64,000 nucleotides of DNA, taken from contig NZ_CP030038.1 of NCBI RefSeq assembly GCF_015291725.1, positions 186,001 to 250,000 of the forward strand, given 5' to 3'. Shown in pieces: positions 1 through 9,375 of the stretch. This stretch comes from Bradyrhizobium sp. CCBAU 51765 (lineage in GTDB: Bacteria > Pseudomonadota > Alphaproteobacteria > Rhizobiales > Xanthobacteraceae). The notes under the pieces were generated by a model. It was not told where the DNA came from and made no database searches. It saw only the letters and a list, made by a program, of their open reading frames with translations. The position numbers and the translations under genes were made by a program. The first letter of the stretch is position 1; the number at the start of each line of letters is the position of its first letter.

Positions 1-38
1 CCCTTGCGCGAGCTATTACGATAATGCAACCTTAGCTT

Positions 39-360
39 ATGTATTTGATTTATGTAGATGAGAGTGGCGATCCTGGCCTCACCAATGCGCGTCTTCAATC
101 CTATTCCCAATGATCAACACCACGGATCTGGGTATAGGCAGATGCCCCTCACCAGAATTATTGAGGACCCGAGCGTTCGAGATTCGGAGCATTCCTATTT
201 CATACAAGCAGCAGACGCCGTAGCTTGGGCCTGTTATCAGAGATACGCGCCGTCAAAATATGTCCGGCAAAAGGGAGCCCGAAACTACTTCGCTCGCTTG
301 GAGCCCGTGCTGTTGAAGGTAGCCACGCGGCGGAATCAGCTGGCTATCGTAGAACTATAA
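39..360 (+). pseudogene. DUF3800 protein, internally deleted and frameshifted remnant
   Basis: An ATG at 39 opens a frame reading MYLIYVDESGDPG, the typical N-terminus of DUF3800 proteins with the conserved DESG motif. That frame stops after 24 codons. From about position 85 a second frame carries what looks like the C-terminal part of the same family: an RIIEDPSVRDSEHSYFIQAA stretch, then an ADAVAWACYQ helix and a RNYFARLEP motif, ending at the stop at 358-360. Full-length members are usually 200-250 residues, so roughly 100 or more central codons are missing and the two pieces are out of frame. DUF3800 genes are usually accessory and often sit near mobile elements. The surrounding bases are visibly less GC-rich than the rest of the window. 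The 100-residue frame starting at 58 could still be translated, but it would lack the N-terminal acidic motif. Confidence 0.75.
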
Positions 361-527
361 ATTAAAAGGGAGCTAACCTTGCGGTTGCTCCCCGGAGAAA
401 TCCTAACCTTCCTCAGTGGAAGGGTCAGATTTCGATAGCAATATAGCCGTTTTTAACATAAGAATCAAGAAGTTAAAGCATTTCGACTAACCGACTCATT
501 TCATTGGTGAAATGAGGTTTTTCGCAG
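361..527. other. Gene-free stretch at the edge of an accessory remnant
   Basis: No coding frame. The sequence is AT-richer than its right-hand neighbour. It contains a small hairpin near 405-428 (ACCTTCC pairing with GGAAGGGT) and a terminator-like hairpin listed separately. The composition changes to the high-GC style of the core chromosome at about 525, where the convergent lipoprotein gene ends. Confidence 0.5.
495..522 (+). terminator. Rho-independent terminator-like hairpin
   Basis: A perfect 9-bp stem (CTCATTTCA pairing with TGAAATGAG) with a 4-base TTGG loop is followed by GTTTTT. The T-run lies on the + side, so it would stop transcription coming from the DUF3800 remnant and protect the converging gene. 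There is no T-run on the other strand. Confidence 0.6.
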
Positions 528-1760
528 CTACGCCCCAAAACTCTTCGGCGAGCCTGCGACCGCAACACCGCCGCCCTGCGTCACCTTCATCACCGCGAGC
601 CCGCGCTCGTTGGTGCCGTCCGCGCGGAAGCGGAACAGGCCGTCGATGCCGGCGAAACCCGAAGGATTGGTCAGCACGTCCGGCGAGAAGCGCGTGGGAC
701 CTTGCGTGCGCGCCAGCGCGGCGACGAGCGCGACCGCGTCGTAGGCCAATGTCGCCGTGCGCACCGGCTCGGCGCCATATTTGGTGCGATAGCGGCCGGA
801 GAAGGCGCGGAAACCGGCCGGGTCTGGCGCGGCGTAGAGACCGCCCTGGAGCGCGGCGCTGGCATAGACGCGCGGATTGTCCCACAGGCCGGTGCCGAGC
901 AGCTGGATGTTGCGCAGGTTCGCGCCCGCCGCCGTCATCGCATCCGCCACCGACACCACGGCATCGCCGTCATCGGCAATGAACAGCGCATCCGCGCTGC
1001 CGAGCTGCTGCGCCACGGTGCGTGCCGGCGTGGCGCGATCGGCACCGTATTTCTCGAAGGCGACGATCCGCCCGCCGCGCCGCGGCACCGCCGCTTTCAC
1101 CGCCGCTTCGACGACATTGCCATAGGCATTGTCGGGCACCAGCACGGCGAAGGAGCGCTTTCCGATGCTGGCGGAATATTCGACGATGCGGTTGACGTCG
1201 GACTCCGGCAGGAACGAGAGCAGATAGACGCCGCGTCCGGCGATGCTGGAATCGGTCGAGAACGCGATGACGGAAATGCCGCGCGTGCGCGCGACCTGCG
1301 CCACCGCCGGCACCGACTGCGCGAACAGCGGCCCGAGGATGATCTCGGCGCCTTCGTCGACCGCCTGCTGCGCGCCGGCTTGCGCGCCTTGCGGGCTGCC
1401 ATTGTCGTCCTTGATCAGGAGCTGGATGTTCGGGTTCTGGAACTCGGCCAGTGCCATCTCGGCGGCGTTGCGCATGGATTGCGCCGCGAGGCCGGCATTG
1501 CCGGCGGCCGAGAGCGGCAGAATCACGGCGACCTTCACACCGCCGGTGCCGGCGGTCGTCGCCTGTTGCGGGGGACCCGCCGGCTGGGCCGGCGGCGCGG
1601 AGCTCGAGAACGGGTTGGAGAACTGGCTGAGACTCTGCTGCACACCGGCGCAGGCCGACAGCACGGGCGCACCGAGCAACAGGCCGAGCGCACTCCGGCG
1701 GGTGGCTCCCGACGATCGGGATCCCGGAGCGGGAGACTTTGGATGACGCGGGCCCATCAT
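528..1760 (-). CDS. Penicillin-binding protein activator (LpoA-like) periplasmic-binding lipoprotein
   Basis: About 410 residues. A hydrophobic segment ends in a lipobox (LSAC, Cys about 37). A Pro/Ala/Ser/Gln-rich linker follows to about residue 74. The rest is a type I periplasmic-binding fold of the leucine-binding (Peripla_BP_6) kind, with GGVKVAVILPLSAAGNAG at its start. Such proteins sit beside rsmI in many proteobacteria and are annotated as penicillin-binding protein activators of the LpoA type, anchored in the outer membrane. The chosen ATG at 1760 is preceded by AAGAGAAG. An upstream in-frame GTG at 1799 would add 13 Arg-rich residues and is less likely. The gene is divergent from rsmI. 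The function in peptidoglycan synthesis is inferred from family and context. Confidence 0.82.
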   Translation of the reverse strand: MMGPRHPKSPAPGSRSSGATRRSALGLLLGAPVLSACAGVQQSLSQFSNPFSSSAPPAQPAGPPQQATTAGTGGVKVAVILPLSAAGNAGLAAQSMRNAAEMALAEFQNPNIQLLIKDDNGSPQGAQAGAQQAVDEGAEIILGPLFAQSVPAVAQVARTRGISVIAFSTDSSIAGRGVYLLSFLPESDVNRIVEYSASIGKRSFAVLVPDNAYGNVVEAAVKAAVPRRGGRIVAFEKYGADRATPARTVAQQLGSADALFIADDGDAVVSVADAMTAAGANLRNIQLLGTGLWDNPRVYASAALQGGLYAAPDPAGFRAFSGRYRTKYGAEPVRTATLAYDAVALVAALARTQGPTRFSPDVLTNPSGFAGIDGLFRFRADGTNERGLAVMKVTQGGGVAVAGSPKSFGA

Positions 1761-2111
1761 GGCAGCTTCTCTTCTGACCCGCCGTCGCCGGCCGGTCACG
1801 ACATTCCTTCCGCGACACAGGCCGCGGATTCAGGCATATTGTCGGCAAACAGTTAACCAAAACAAAAGGATAACAGCCGCTTAACGCGACCGCCTTCCTG
1901 TCATGGCAGCCGTTCGCCGTCGCTCATCCAGCATCAAGGCGGCGTTTCCGTCGTGAATATGGCGCGATGGCCCCTCATTCCCACTCGAGGTGATCCCGGC
2001 CGATCACATTCCCGTCCGTTCCTCGCCCCCCATCTGGGCACGATCTTGGGCACGATCTTTTTCGACCAGAAGGTTCCCAGCCCTGCGGATCGTGCCTAAG
2101 TTGGCTTCATT
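1761..2111. promoter_or_regulatory. Divergent promoter region, lpoA-like gene / rsmI
   Basis: Intergenic spacer between two divergently transcribed genes, so it should hold both promoters. I could not assign -35/-10 boxes with confidence. A perfect 12-bp tandem repeat, GGGCACGATCTT twice, lies at 2036-2059, about 50 bases before the rsmI start. An AT-rich patch with several TTAA tetramers lies near 1853-1885. Confidence 0.4.
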
Positions 2112-3062
2112 ATGCGCGCAAAGCCGGCCCCGATAAATACGTCTGAAGCTCAAGACGCCGCCTCGCGCGGTTTCTCCATCGATGCCCATCGGCTCGCGGC
2201 GCCGAAGGCCGCGCCGGGTCTCTATCTGGTCGCGACACCCATCGGCAATCTCGGCGACATCACCCTGCGGGCGCTTCAGACGCTCGCCGGCGTCGATGTC
2301 ATCGCCTGCGAGGACACCCGCATCACGCGCCGCCTGACCGAGCGCTATGCGATCGCAGCAACGCTCAAGCAATATCACGAGCACAATGCGGAAGCGGCGC
2401 GTCCGAAGATTCTCGAGGCACTGGCGCGAGGCGGCTCGGTCGCGCTGGTGTCGGACGCCGGCACGCCACTGATCTCCGATCCCGGCTTCAAGCTGGTGCG
2501 CGAGGTCTGCGCCGCCGGTCATCCGGTGCACGCGCTGCCCGGCCCGTCCTCGGTGCTGGCGGCTCTGTCCGTCGCCGCGCTGCCGACCGACCGCTTCTTC
2601 TTCGAGGGGTTCCTGCCGGCGAAATCCGCCGCACGCCGCGCACGCCTCGCCGAGCTTGCGCGCATCGACGCGACGCTGGTGATGTTCGAATCGGGCAACC
2701 GGATGCAGGCCACCTTGGACGACCTCGCGGAGATCATGGGCGAACGCGAAGCCGCGGTCTGCCGCGAACTGACGAAGTTGCACGAGGAGGTCAGGCGTGC
2801 GCCGCTCGCCGAGCTCGCGCGGCAAGCCGACGCGCCCGAGACGCGCGGCGAGTTCGTTCTGGTGATCGGCCCGCCCGCAGCGGATGCCGACGTGCTGGCA
2901 TCGGACGCGCTCGACGGACTCTTGCGCGAGCAGCTTGCCGCGAACAGCGTCAAGGATGCCGTGGCGCATGCGGTCGCACTGTCGGGCCGGCCGCGCCGCG
3001 AGGTCTATGCCCGCGCGCTGGAGCTCGCAAAGGATCGTCGGGGCGGCGATGGCGAAGACTGA
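2112..3062 (+). CDS. rsmI: 16S rRNA (cytidine(1402)-2'-O)-methyltransferase
   Basis: 316 residues of the tetrapyrrole methylase fold. The hallmark [10 protein letters not shown] motif is at about residues 41-50, followed by CEDTR and the [12 protein letters not shown] glycine-rich loop, which together form the S-adenosylmethionine site. RsmI methylates the 2'-hydroxyl of C1402 in 16S rRNA at the decoding centre. The first roughly 34 residues are a non-conserved extension before the catalytic domain, so a later start is possible. It overlaps the next gene, the YraN-family gene, by 14 bases, which suggests co-translation. Confidence 0.95.
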   Translation: MRAKPAPINTSEAQDAASRGFSIDAHRLAAPKAAPGLYLVATPIGNLGDITLRALQTLAGVDVIACEDTRITRRLTERYAIAATLKQYHEHNAEAARPKILEALARGGSVALVSDAGTPLISDPGFKLVREVCAAGHPVHALPGPSSVLAALSVAALPTDRFFFEGFLPAKSAARRARLAELARIDATLVMFESGNRMQATLDDLAEIMGEREAAVCRELTKLHEEVRRAPLAELARQADAPETRGEFVLVIGPPAADADVLASDALDGLLREQLAANSVKDAVAHAVALSGRPRREVYARALELAKDRRGGDGED

Positions 3063-3450
3063 GCTCCCCAGGGAACCGAAGATCGCCTCGCCCGAGCGCG
3101 TCGCCGCGTTCCGCACCGGCATTTCCGCGGAGAGCCGCGCCGCGGCCTATCTGATGGCCAAGGGCTACCGTATCCTCGCCAAACGCTACCGCACCCCGCA
3201 TGGCGAGATCGACATCGTGGCGCGACGCCGCAACCTGATCGCTTTCGTGGAGGTCAAGGCGCGGGCGAGCCTGGACGACGCCGCTTTCGCCGTGACGCCG
3301 CGCCAGCAGCAGCGCATCATCGACGCCGCGCAAGGCTGGCTCGTGGCGCATCCCGAGCATGCCGAATTCGAATTGCGATTCGACGCGATGCTGATTGCGC
3401 CGCGCTCGCTTCCGCGCCATGTGTTGGCGGCATTCGACGCCTCGACCTGA
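3049..3450 (+). CDS. YraN / UPF0102 family nuclease-fold protein
   Basis: 133 residues. A restriction-endonuclease-like core carries [10 protein letters not shown] at about 51-60 and AFVEVKAR at about 65-72. The acidic and Lys residues match the D-(E/Q)-x-K pattern of that fold. The ATG at 3049 lies inside the end of rsmI and was chosen because the family begins a few residues before the ESRAAAYL helix. The rsmI-yraN pairing is common in proteobacteria. The molecular role of the family is not settled, and no activity can be read from the sequence beyond the fold. Confidence 0.88.
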   Translation: MAKTELPREPKIASPERVAAFRTGISAESRAAAYLMAKGYRILAKRYRTPHGEIDIVARRRNLIAFVEVKARASLDDAAFAVTPRQQQRIIDAAQGWLVAHPEHAEFELRFDAMLIAPRSLPRHVLAAFDAST

Positions 3451-3460
3451 AAGGCAGATC

Positions 3461-4405
3461 ATGAAACTCAACGTCGCCGTCCAGATGGATCCCATCGCCC
3501 GCATCAACATCAAGGGCGATTCCACCTTTGCGCTGCTTCTGGAAGCGCAGAAGCGCGGCCATGGCCTGTCCTACTACACGCCCGACAAGCTCTCGATGGT
3601 CGGCGAAGAGCTGGTCGCGCCGGTTCAGCTACTGACCGTGCGCGACGAGCCCGGCGACCACTTCACCCTGGGCGAGCCCAGGCGCGAAGCATTGAACGGC
3701 TTTGACGTGGTGCTGCTCCGCCAGGACCCGCCGTTCGACCTCGCCTACATCACCTCGACGCATTTCCTGGAGCGCATCCATCCGAAGACGCTGGTCGTCA
3801 ACGATCCCGCCTCCGTGCGCAACGCGCCGGAGAAGCTGTTCGTGATGAATTTTCCGCAGCTGATGCCGCCGACGCTGATCTCGCGCGACCTGGATGAGAT
3901 CAACGCGTTTCGCGACAGGCACGGCGCCGTCGTCATGAAGCCGCTGCACGGCCATGGCGGCGCGGCGGTGTTCCGCGTGATGCCGCAGGACATGAATTTC
4001 GGCTCGCTGTTCGACATGTTCTCGGTGACGTTCAGGGAGCCCTGGGTGATCCAGCAGTTCATCCCCGAGGTGAAGCACGGTGACAAGCGCATCATCCTGG
4101 TCGACGGCGAGTTCGCCGGCGCGGTGAACCGCGTGCCGGCCGCCGACGACCTCCGCTCCAACATGGTGCGCGGCGGCGCGGCGCAGGAAACGGAGCTCAC
4201 CCCGCGTGAGCGCGAGATCTGCGCCACCGTCGGCCCGGCGCTGCGCGCGCGCGGCCTCCTGTTCGTCGGCATCGACGTCATCAACGGCAACCTCACCGAG
4301 ATCAACGTCACCTCACCGACCGGCATCCGCGCCATCTCGCGGCTCGGCGGCCCTGACGTTGCGGCGAAGATCTGGGACGTGATCGAGCAGAAGCGGAAGA
4401 AGTAG
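3461..4405 (+). CDS. gshB: Glutathione synthetase
   Basis: 314 residues, the usual length for bacterial GshB. It joins gamma-glutamylcysteine and glycine using ATP. The N-terminal domain starts [12 protein letters not shown]. The C-terminal ATP-grasp part shows [13 protein letters not shown] (ATP-binding glycine-rich loop) and [19 protein letters not shown] (Mg and substrate residues). The ATG at 3461 lies 10 bases after the upstream stop, with AAAGGCAG as ribosome-binding site. A longer in-frame extension into the YraN-family gene was rejected. It forms an apparent operon with rsmI and the YraN-family gene. Confidence 0.96.
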   Translation: MKLNVAVQMDPIARINIKGDSTFALLLEAQKRGHGLSYYTPDKLSMVGEELVAPVQLLTVRDEPGDHFTLGEPRREALNGFDVVLLRQDPPFDLAYITSTHFLERIHPKTLVVNDPASVRNAPEKLFVMNFPQLMPPTLISRDLDEINAFRDRHGAVVMKPLHGHGGAAVFRVMPQDMNFGSLFDMFSVTFREPWVIQQFIPEVKHGDKRIILVDGEFAGAVNRVPAADDLRSNMVRGGAAQETELTPREREICATVGPALRARGLLFVGIDVINGNLTEINVTSPTGIRAISRLGGPDVAAKIWDVIEQKRKK

Positions 4406-4871
4406 CGCTTTGCGATGATTGCGTTGGGGAGCGCACGAACTCTCCTCGACGTCGTCCCGGCGAACGCCGGGACCCATACCGCGGAATTTATCCGGGGAGC
4501 TCGATCGCCGTACCGGGCAATCAGCCTTCGCAAAAGTACTCCCTGGGGTTATGGATCCCGGCGTTCGCCGGGACGACACCGATGTTGTGTGGCGTTGCTA
4601 CGGTCTCACGCGCATCGTCATGCGCCCACCACTAACCACCCGTTCACCATGACGCCCACGCGCCGCATTCGATCGCGTGCGCCGCTCTGCGTGAAACTAC
4701 GGAGCCGCCGGCGGATCGAATAACGCCGCGTTCACCATCTGCCGAAAACCAGCACCGCGGCCGGCCATCGCATTCGGCCTCGCAACACCCCTTATACTTT
4801 TGCTCCCTACTCATCGACGCGGGGGAACACGCAAGGTGCGGTTCGAGTGCCCCGCGTAAGAGTAGAGGCGC
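4406..4871. other. 466-base intergenic region upstream of the cpa genes
   Basis: No supportable gene. The first part holds a large palindromic repeat (4451-4577). The rest, from about 4600, is moderately GC-rich, with an AT-richer patch CTTATACTTTTGC near 4791-4803 that may belong to the cpaB promoter. The short frames here fall in the repeat and have no recognisable protein character. Confidence 0.5.
4451..4577. repeat. Intergenic inverted repeat (GTCGTCCCGGCGAACGCCGGGACC type)
   Basis: The left arm GTCGTCCCGGCG...CCGGGACCCATA is mirrored by the right arm TATGGATCCCGGCG...CGCCGGGACGAC. Each arm is itself a hairpin around a CGAACG or GTTCGC core. A second member of the family lies at 25183-25313. 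Such elements are common between genes in Bradyrhizobium genomes. Confidence 0.8.
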
Positions 4872-5690
4872 ATGAACACCGCACGCATCGTCGTTCTCGT
4901 CATCGCGCTGGGCGCCGGCGGCGTCGCTGCGTATCTGGCGAGCGGCTTCGACAACAATCCCGCGCCTGCCCTTCCCGTCGCCGAGAAGCTGCCGACGGTC
5001 GAGGTGCTCGTCGCGAAGAACGATATCCAGCTCGGCCAGGCCGTGAAGCCCGACGACCTGCAATGGCAGGCCTGGCCGGCCGCGACGGCGAGCAGCGCCT
5101 TCATCCGCCGCGACGGCAGGCCCGACGCGCAGACCCAGATCGCCGGCTCGATCGCACGCGTGCCGTTGATGCAGGGCGAGCCGATCCGCGAACAGAAGCT
5201 GGTCAGGGCCGAAGGCTCCGGCTTCATGGCCGCGATCCTGCCGTCGGGGATGCGCGCCGTCTCCACCGAGATTTCAGCCGAAACGGGCGCCGGCGGCTTC
5301 ATCCTTCCGAACGACCGCGTCGACATCATCCTGACCCGCCGCCTGAAGAATCCCGACGGCAACAGCGATGGCCCGACCGGCGGCAACGACCTCATCCTGT
5401 CCGAGGTCATTCTCGCCAACATCCGCGTGCTCGCGATCGACCAGGCGCCGAAGGAAAAGGACGGCCAGAACGCCGTGCTCGGCAAGACCGTCACGCTCGA
5501 GCTCAGGCCCGACCAGGTCGCAACGCTCTCGGCCGCACGCCAGGGCGGCACGCTGACGCTCGCGCTGCGCAGCATCGTCGATGCCAACGCATTCGAGGGC
5601 ACGCCCGAGGACCAGGCGGTCAAGCGCCCGGGCGGCGTGAACGTCATCCGTTACGGCGTGCAGGCACGACAACTGACGTCACAGAAGTGA
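4872..5690 (+). CDS. cpaB: Flp pilus assembly protein CpaB (RcpC)
   Basis: 272 residues. One N-terminal membrane or signal segment (about 5-25) is followed by an SAF domain (TVEVLVAKNDIQLGQAVKPDD, residues about 42-62) and the RcpC/CpaB domain. The ETGAGGFILPNDRVDIILTR stretch is typical of the family. CpaB is an inner-membrane or periplasmic component of the Tad/Flp pilus machine, thought to associate with the secretin. It starts a co-directional run cpaB-cpaC-cpaD-cpaE with short spacers (10, 56 and -4 bases). Confidence 0.93.
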   Translation: MNTARIVVLVIALGAGGVAAYLASGFDNNPAPALPVAEKLPTVEVLVAKNDIQLGQAVKPDDLQWQAWPAATASSAFIRRDGRPDAQTQIAGSIARVPLMQGEPIREQKLVRAEGSGFMAAILPSGMRAVSTEISAETGAGGFILPNDRVDIILTRRLKNPDGNSDGPTGGNDLILSEVILANIRVLAIDQAPKEKDGQNAVLGKTVTLELRPDQVATLSAARQGGTLTLALRSIVDANAFEGTPEDQAVKRPGGVNVIRYGVQARQLTSQK

Positions 5691-5700
5691 TGGGGATAGC

Positions 5701-7218
5701 ATGAGTTACGGGGGTGATCGGACGGGCCTGCGCATTCGGGGGAAGCGCGCGCGCTCGTTCCTGGCGGGGACGATGTTGATGCTGGGGCTGCTCGCAGCCT
5801 CCGAGGTCGTCAGCGCCGCGGATGCGCCGGTCGGCGATCAGGCGCCGATGCAGGCGCCCGACCTCGGCGTGTCGCCGGTCTCGACGGTCGCAGCGGCGAG
5901 GACGCGATTCCTGTCGCTCGGCGTCGGCAAGTCCGTCGTCATCGACCTGCCGCGCGAGGTCAAGGACGTGCTCGTGGCCGACCCCAAGATCGCCAACGCG
6001 GTGATCCGCTCGGCGCAGCGCGCCTATATCATCGGCGGCCAGGTCGGCCAGACCAACGTCGTGTTCTTCACCGCCGACGGCCAGCAGGTCGCCTCCTACG
6101 ACATCGCCGTGAAGCGCGATCTCAACGGCATGCGCGCGGCGCTGCGCCAGTCCTTGCCGGGCGTACAGGTCGAAGGCGTCGGCGACAGCGTGATGCTGAC
6201 CGGCTCGGTGTCGAGCCCGGTCGAGGCCCAGCAGGCCGGTGACGTCGCCGCCAAGCTCGTCGGCGGCGCCGAGAAGGTCGTCAACAACATCGTCGTGCGC
6301 GGCCGCGACCAGGTGATGCTCAAGGTCGTCGTCGGCGAAGTGCGCCGCGACATCGTCAAGCAGCTCGGCGTCGATCTCAGCGCCAGCCTGAATGCCGGCA
6401 CCGCGGTGGTGAATTTCAACAACTCCAACCCGTTCTCGGTCTCCGGCGGCCCGCTCGTCAGCAGCAACGGGCTCGGTGTCACCGGACTCGCAAAAGGCGT
6501 GGCCACGGTCAACGCCACGATGCGCGCGATGGAAAGCGCCGGCGTCATGCGGACCCTGGCCGAGCCCAGCCTGACCGCGATCTCCGGCGAGTCCGCCACT
6601 TTCATTGCCGGCGGCGAATTCCCGATCCCTGCGGGCTATTCCTGCGATCCGGTCACCCATGTCTGTACCACCCAGATCACCTACAAGAAGTTCGGCATCT
6701 CCCTGAACTTCACGCCGGTCGTGCTCAGCGAGGGACGTATCAGCCTGCGCGTGATGACCGAAGTCTCGGAGCTGTCGAGTCAGAACGCCATCTCCGTGAC
6801 GCAAGCGGTGTCCGCGGGCCAGACCAGCTCGATCACCATCCCGTCGATCCAGACCCGCCGCGCCGAGACCACCCTGGAAATTCCCTCGGGCGGCTCGATG
6901 GCGATGGCCGGCCTGATCCAGCAGCAGACCAAGCAGGCGATCAACGGCCTGCCCGGCGTCGACCAAATACCGATCATCGGCGCGCTGTTCCGCAGCCAGG
7001 ACTTCGTCAACAACGAGACCGAGCTGATGGTGATCGTGACGCCCTACGTGGTCCGCGCGGTCGCCCAGAAGGAATTGTCGCGGCCCGACGACGGCTTTGC
7101 GCCGGCCTCGGATGCGCAGACGGCGCTGCTCGGCCGCATGAACCGCCTCTATGGCATCGCGCGCCGCGTCGATCCGATCAGCGGTACGCCGGATGATTTC
7201 GGCTTCATCATCGACTGA
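5701..7218 (+). CDS. cpaC: Flp pilus outer-membrane secretin CpaC (RcpA)
   Basis: 505 residues. A signal peptide ends near residue 40 (VVSAAD). A pilus-secretin N domain with LGVGKSVVIDLPREVKDVLV follows, then a BON-like domain around 130-195 and the secretin core. The core contains VMRTLAEPSLTAISGESATF and GGEFPIP, then the C-terminal MAMAGLIQQQTK and GLPGVDQIPIIGALFRSQ signature of the type II/III secretin family. It forms the outer-membrane gate of the Tad system. Confidence 0.95.
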   Translation: MSYGGDRTGLRIRGKRARSFLAGTMLMLGLLAASEVVSAADAPVGDQAPMQAPDLGVSPVSTVAAARTRFLSLGVGKSVVIDLPREVKDVLVADPKIANAVIRSAQRAYIIGGQVGQTNVVFFTADGQQVASYDIAVKRDLNGMRAALRQSLPGVQVEGVGDSVMLTGSVSSPVEAQQAGDVAAKLVGGAEKVVNNIVVRGRDQVMLKVVVGEVRRDIVKQLGVDLSASLNAGTAVVNFNNSNPFSVSGGPLVSSNGLGVTGLAKGVATVNATMRAMESAGVMRTLAEPSLTAISGESATFIAGGEFPIPAGYSCDPVTHVCTTQITYKKFGISLNFTPVVLSEGRISLRVMTEVSELSSQNAISVTQAVSAGQTSSITIPSIQTRRAETTLEIPSGGSMAMAGLIQQQTKQAINGLPGVDQIPIIGALFRSQDFVNNETELMVIVTPYVVRAVAQKELSRPDDGFAPASDAQTALLGRMNRLYGIARRVDPISGTPDDFGFIID

Positions 7219-7274
7219 GACGAACGCGCGGCGTGAGGACCGGGGCAGGAATTGGGGCAGGAGGGGATGAGGCG

Positions 7275-8009
7275 ATGACGAAGACGACAGCCGATCGACG
7301 TCGCAATCTGGGCGTGGTGCTGGCACTGGCGGGGATCTCCGTCATGCTGGGCGCCTGCAACACCACCGGCGAGATCGTCACCCAGACGGTGCCGACCGAT
7401 TATCGCCAGCGTCACCCGATCGCGGTGCAGGAGGGAAAGCGCTCGATCGTGATCTTCGTCGGCAAGGCGAGAGGCGGCCTCTCGGCCGCACAGCACTCGG
7501 ACGTCGCGGGCATCGCGCGGGACTGGACGCGCGAAGGCACCGGCTCCGTCGTCGTCGACGTGCCTGTCGACAGCGCCAATTCGCGCGCGGCTGCTGCGAC
7601 CTACCAGGAAATCCGGTCGGTGCTGGCGTCCGGCGGCGTGCCGTCGCGTGCCATCGTCCAGCATCCCTACCGGCCCGAGGATCCCGGGCTGCTGCCCACC
7701 ATCCGCCTGAGCTATTCGAAGATCGCGGCCGTCGCCGGCCCCTGCGGGCTGTGGCCGGAAGACGTCGGCCCCTCCATCCTCGACCCCGGCTACAACGAGA
7801 ACCGGCCCTATTTCAATCTGGGCTGCGCCACCCAGCGCAATCTCGCGGCCATGATCGACAACCCGGCCGATCTCGAGCAGCCGCGCGCCGAGACGCCCGC
7901 CTATACCGCACGACGCAACATCGCGTTCGAACGCTATCGCAAGGGCACGACGACCACGACCGCCTATCCCGAATCCGACAAGGCCAAACTCAGCGACACC
8001 GGCCAATGA
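7275..8009 (+). CDS. cpaD: Pilus assembly lipoprotein CpaD
   Basis: 244 residues from the ATG at 7275, which follows AGGAGGGGATGAGGC. A start at 7233 is possible but would put a non-hydrophobic leader before the signal peptide. The lipobox LGAC is at Cys28. The body contains the family's HPIAVQEGK motif and a C-terminal FNLGCATQRNLAAMIDNPAD segment, conserved in CpaD. It is an outer-membrane-associated part of the Flp pilus. The stop overlaps the cpaE start as ATGA. Confidence 0.92.
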   Translation: MTKTTADRRRNLGVVLALAGISVMLGACNTTGEIVTQTVPTDYRQRHPIAVQEGKRSIVIFVGKARGGLSAAQHSDVAGIARDWTREGTGSVVVDVPVDSANSRAAAATYQEIRSVLASGGVPSRAIVQHPYRPEDPGLLPTIRLSYSKIAAVAGPCGLWPEDVGPSILDPGYNENRPYFNLGCATQRNLAAMIDNPADLEQPRAETPAYTARRNIAFERYRKGTTTTTAYPESDKAKLSDTGQ

Positions 8010-9295
8010 CAAACTTCGACGACGAAGAAGCGGACGATCCGCGACACCCCGAGGAACACATTGCACCGGTTCCTCGCATTTCCGTGCAGGCCTTTTGCGA
8101 GACCGAGCAGACGCTCAAGGCGGTGACCGCGGCGGGCGAAGATCGCCGGCTCGCCAAGGCCCACCTCACCGCCAAGGACGGCGGCCTCGCCGCGGCGATC
8201 GAGGTCTATGAATCGATGCCGACGCCGAACGTGATCGTCATCGAGTCCGACGGCACGCGCGACATTCTCGAGGGCCTGGACGACCTCGCCGGCGTCTGCG
8301 ATCCCGGCACCCGCGTGGTCGTGATCGGCAATCCCAACGACACCGCGCCCTATCGCGAGCTGGTGCGCCGCGGCGTCAACGACTACGTGGTCGGCCCGGT
8401 CGAAACACTCGACGTCGTTCGCTCGATCTGCAGCCTGTTCTCGGCTTCCGAGGCCATCATCACCGGCCGCGTCATCGCCGTGGTCGGCGCCAAGGGCGGC
8501 GTCGGTGCGTCCACCGTCGCGCACAATGTGGCCTGGACCATCGCCCGGGACCTCGCGCTCGATTCCGTCGTGATCGATCTCGACCTCGCCTTCGGCACGG
8601 CGAGCCTCGACTACAACCAGGATCCGGTGCAGGGCATCGCCAATGCGGTGCTGTCGCAGGACCGGCCGGACACGGCGCTGTTGGAGCGCCTGCTCGCCAA
8701 ATGCACCGATCGCCTCAGCCTGCTGGCGGCCCCGGCTGCGCTCGACCGCGTCTATGATTTCGGTGCCGAAGCCTTCGATGCAGTGTTCGACACGCTGCGC
8801 ATGACCACGCCCTGCATCGTGCTCGACGTTCCCCATCAATGGTCCGGCTGGACGCGGCGCGCGCTGGTCAACGCCGACGACATCGTGATCGTGGCCGAGC
8901 CCGATCTCGCGAACCTGCGCAACACCAAGAACATGCTGACCGTGCTGAAGGCGGCACGCCCCAACGATCGCCCGCCGCTGTACTGCCTCAACCAGGTCGG
9001 CATGCACAAGCGCGCGGAGATCGAGGTCAAGGCCTTTGCCAAGACCATGGAGAGCCAGCCGATCGCGGTGATCCCGTTCGATTCGAAACTGTTCTCGACC
9101 GCGGCCAACAACGGGCAGATGATCGCGGAGGTCTCCAAGACCCACCGCACCACCCTTCTGTTCCAGAACATGGCGAACCGCCTCGCCGGTCGCGGCGAGG
9201 TGAAGAAGCCGAAGCGCTCGCTGCTCGAGCCGCTCCTGAAGAAGCTGAAGGGCAGGTCGGGGCGCGCGTCAGCCCCGCATCGCAAGGCGTCGTAG
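8006..9295 (+). CDS. cpaE: Pilus localisation ATPase CpaE (TadZ)
   Basis: 429 residues. An N-terminal atypical receiver-like domain (to about 150) is followed by a MinD/ParA-type ATPase with deviant Walker A GAKGGVGAST at about 161-170 and DLDLAFGTASLDYN. The C-terminal tail is basic. CpaE/TadZ proteins place the Tad machine at the pole. The start is the ATG overlapping the cpaD stop. The expected next genes cpaF, tadB and tadC are not present; a palindromic repeat and a convergent gene follow. Confidence 0.94.
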   Translation: MTNFDDEEADDPRHPEEHIAPVPRISVQAFCETEQTLKAVTAAGEDRRLAKAHLTAKDGGLAAAIEVYESMPTPNVIVIESDGTRDILEGLDDLAGVCDPGTRVVVIGNPNDTAPYRELVRRGVNDYVVGPVETLDVVRSICSLFSASEAIITGRVIAVVGAKGGVGASTVAHNVAWTIARDLALDSVVIDLDLAFGTASLDYNQDPVQGIANAVLSQDRPDTALLERLLAKCTDRLSLLAAPAALDRVYDFGAEAFDAVFDTLRMTTPCIVLDVPHQWSGWTRRALVNADDIVIVAEPDLANLRNTKNMLTVLKAARPNDRPPLYCLNQVGMHKRAEIEVKAFAKTMESQPIAVIPFDSKLFSTAANNGQMIAEVSKTHRTTLLFQNMANRLAGRGEVKKPKRSLLEPLLKKLKGRSGRASAPHRKAS

Positions 9296-9303
9296 GAGCC
9301 AGA

Positions 9304-9357
9304 GGCGTTTTCGAGCGCAGTGGATCCCGGTTGCGTCACGAAAACGCGTCAGAATGA
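9304..9357. repeat. Intergenic repeat, TTTTCGAGCG..GAAAACGCGTC family
   Basis: A CGTTTTCGAGCGCAGTGGAT start, CCCGGTT centre and ACGAAAACGCGTCA end form an imperfect inverted repeat. Related copies lie at 33589-33637 and 62174-62224. Here it fills the space between the convergent ends of cpaE and the TPR lipoprotein gene. Confidence 0.7.
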
Positions 9358-9375
9358 CAATCCGGAAAGAGCGGG

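Noticed and set aside
4415..4723. Short + strand frames between gshB and cpaB
   Set aside because: They lie in a palindromic repeat and have no protein character.
5644..7326. A 560-codon reverse frame opposite cpaC
   Set aside because: Shadow of the secretin gene; typical of high GC at third positions.
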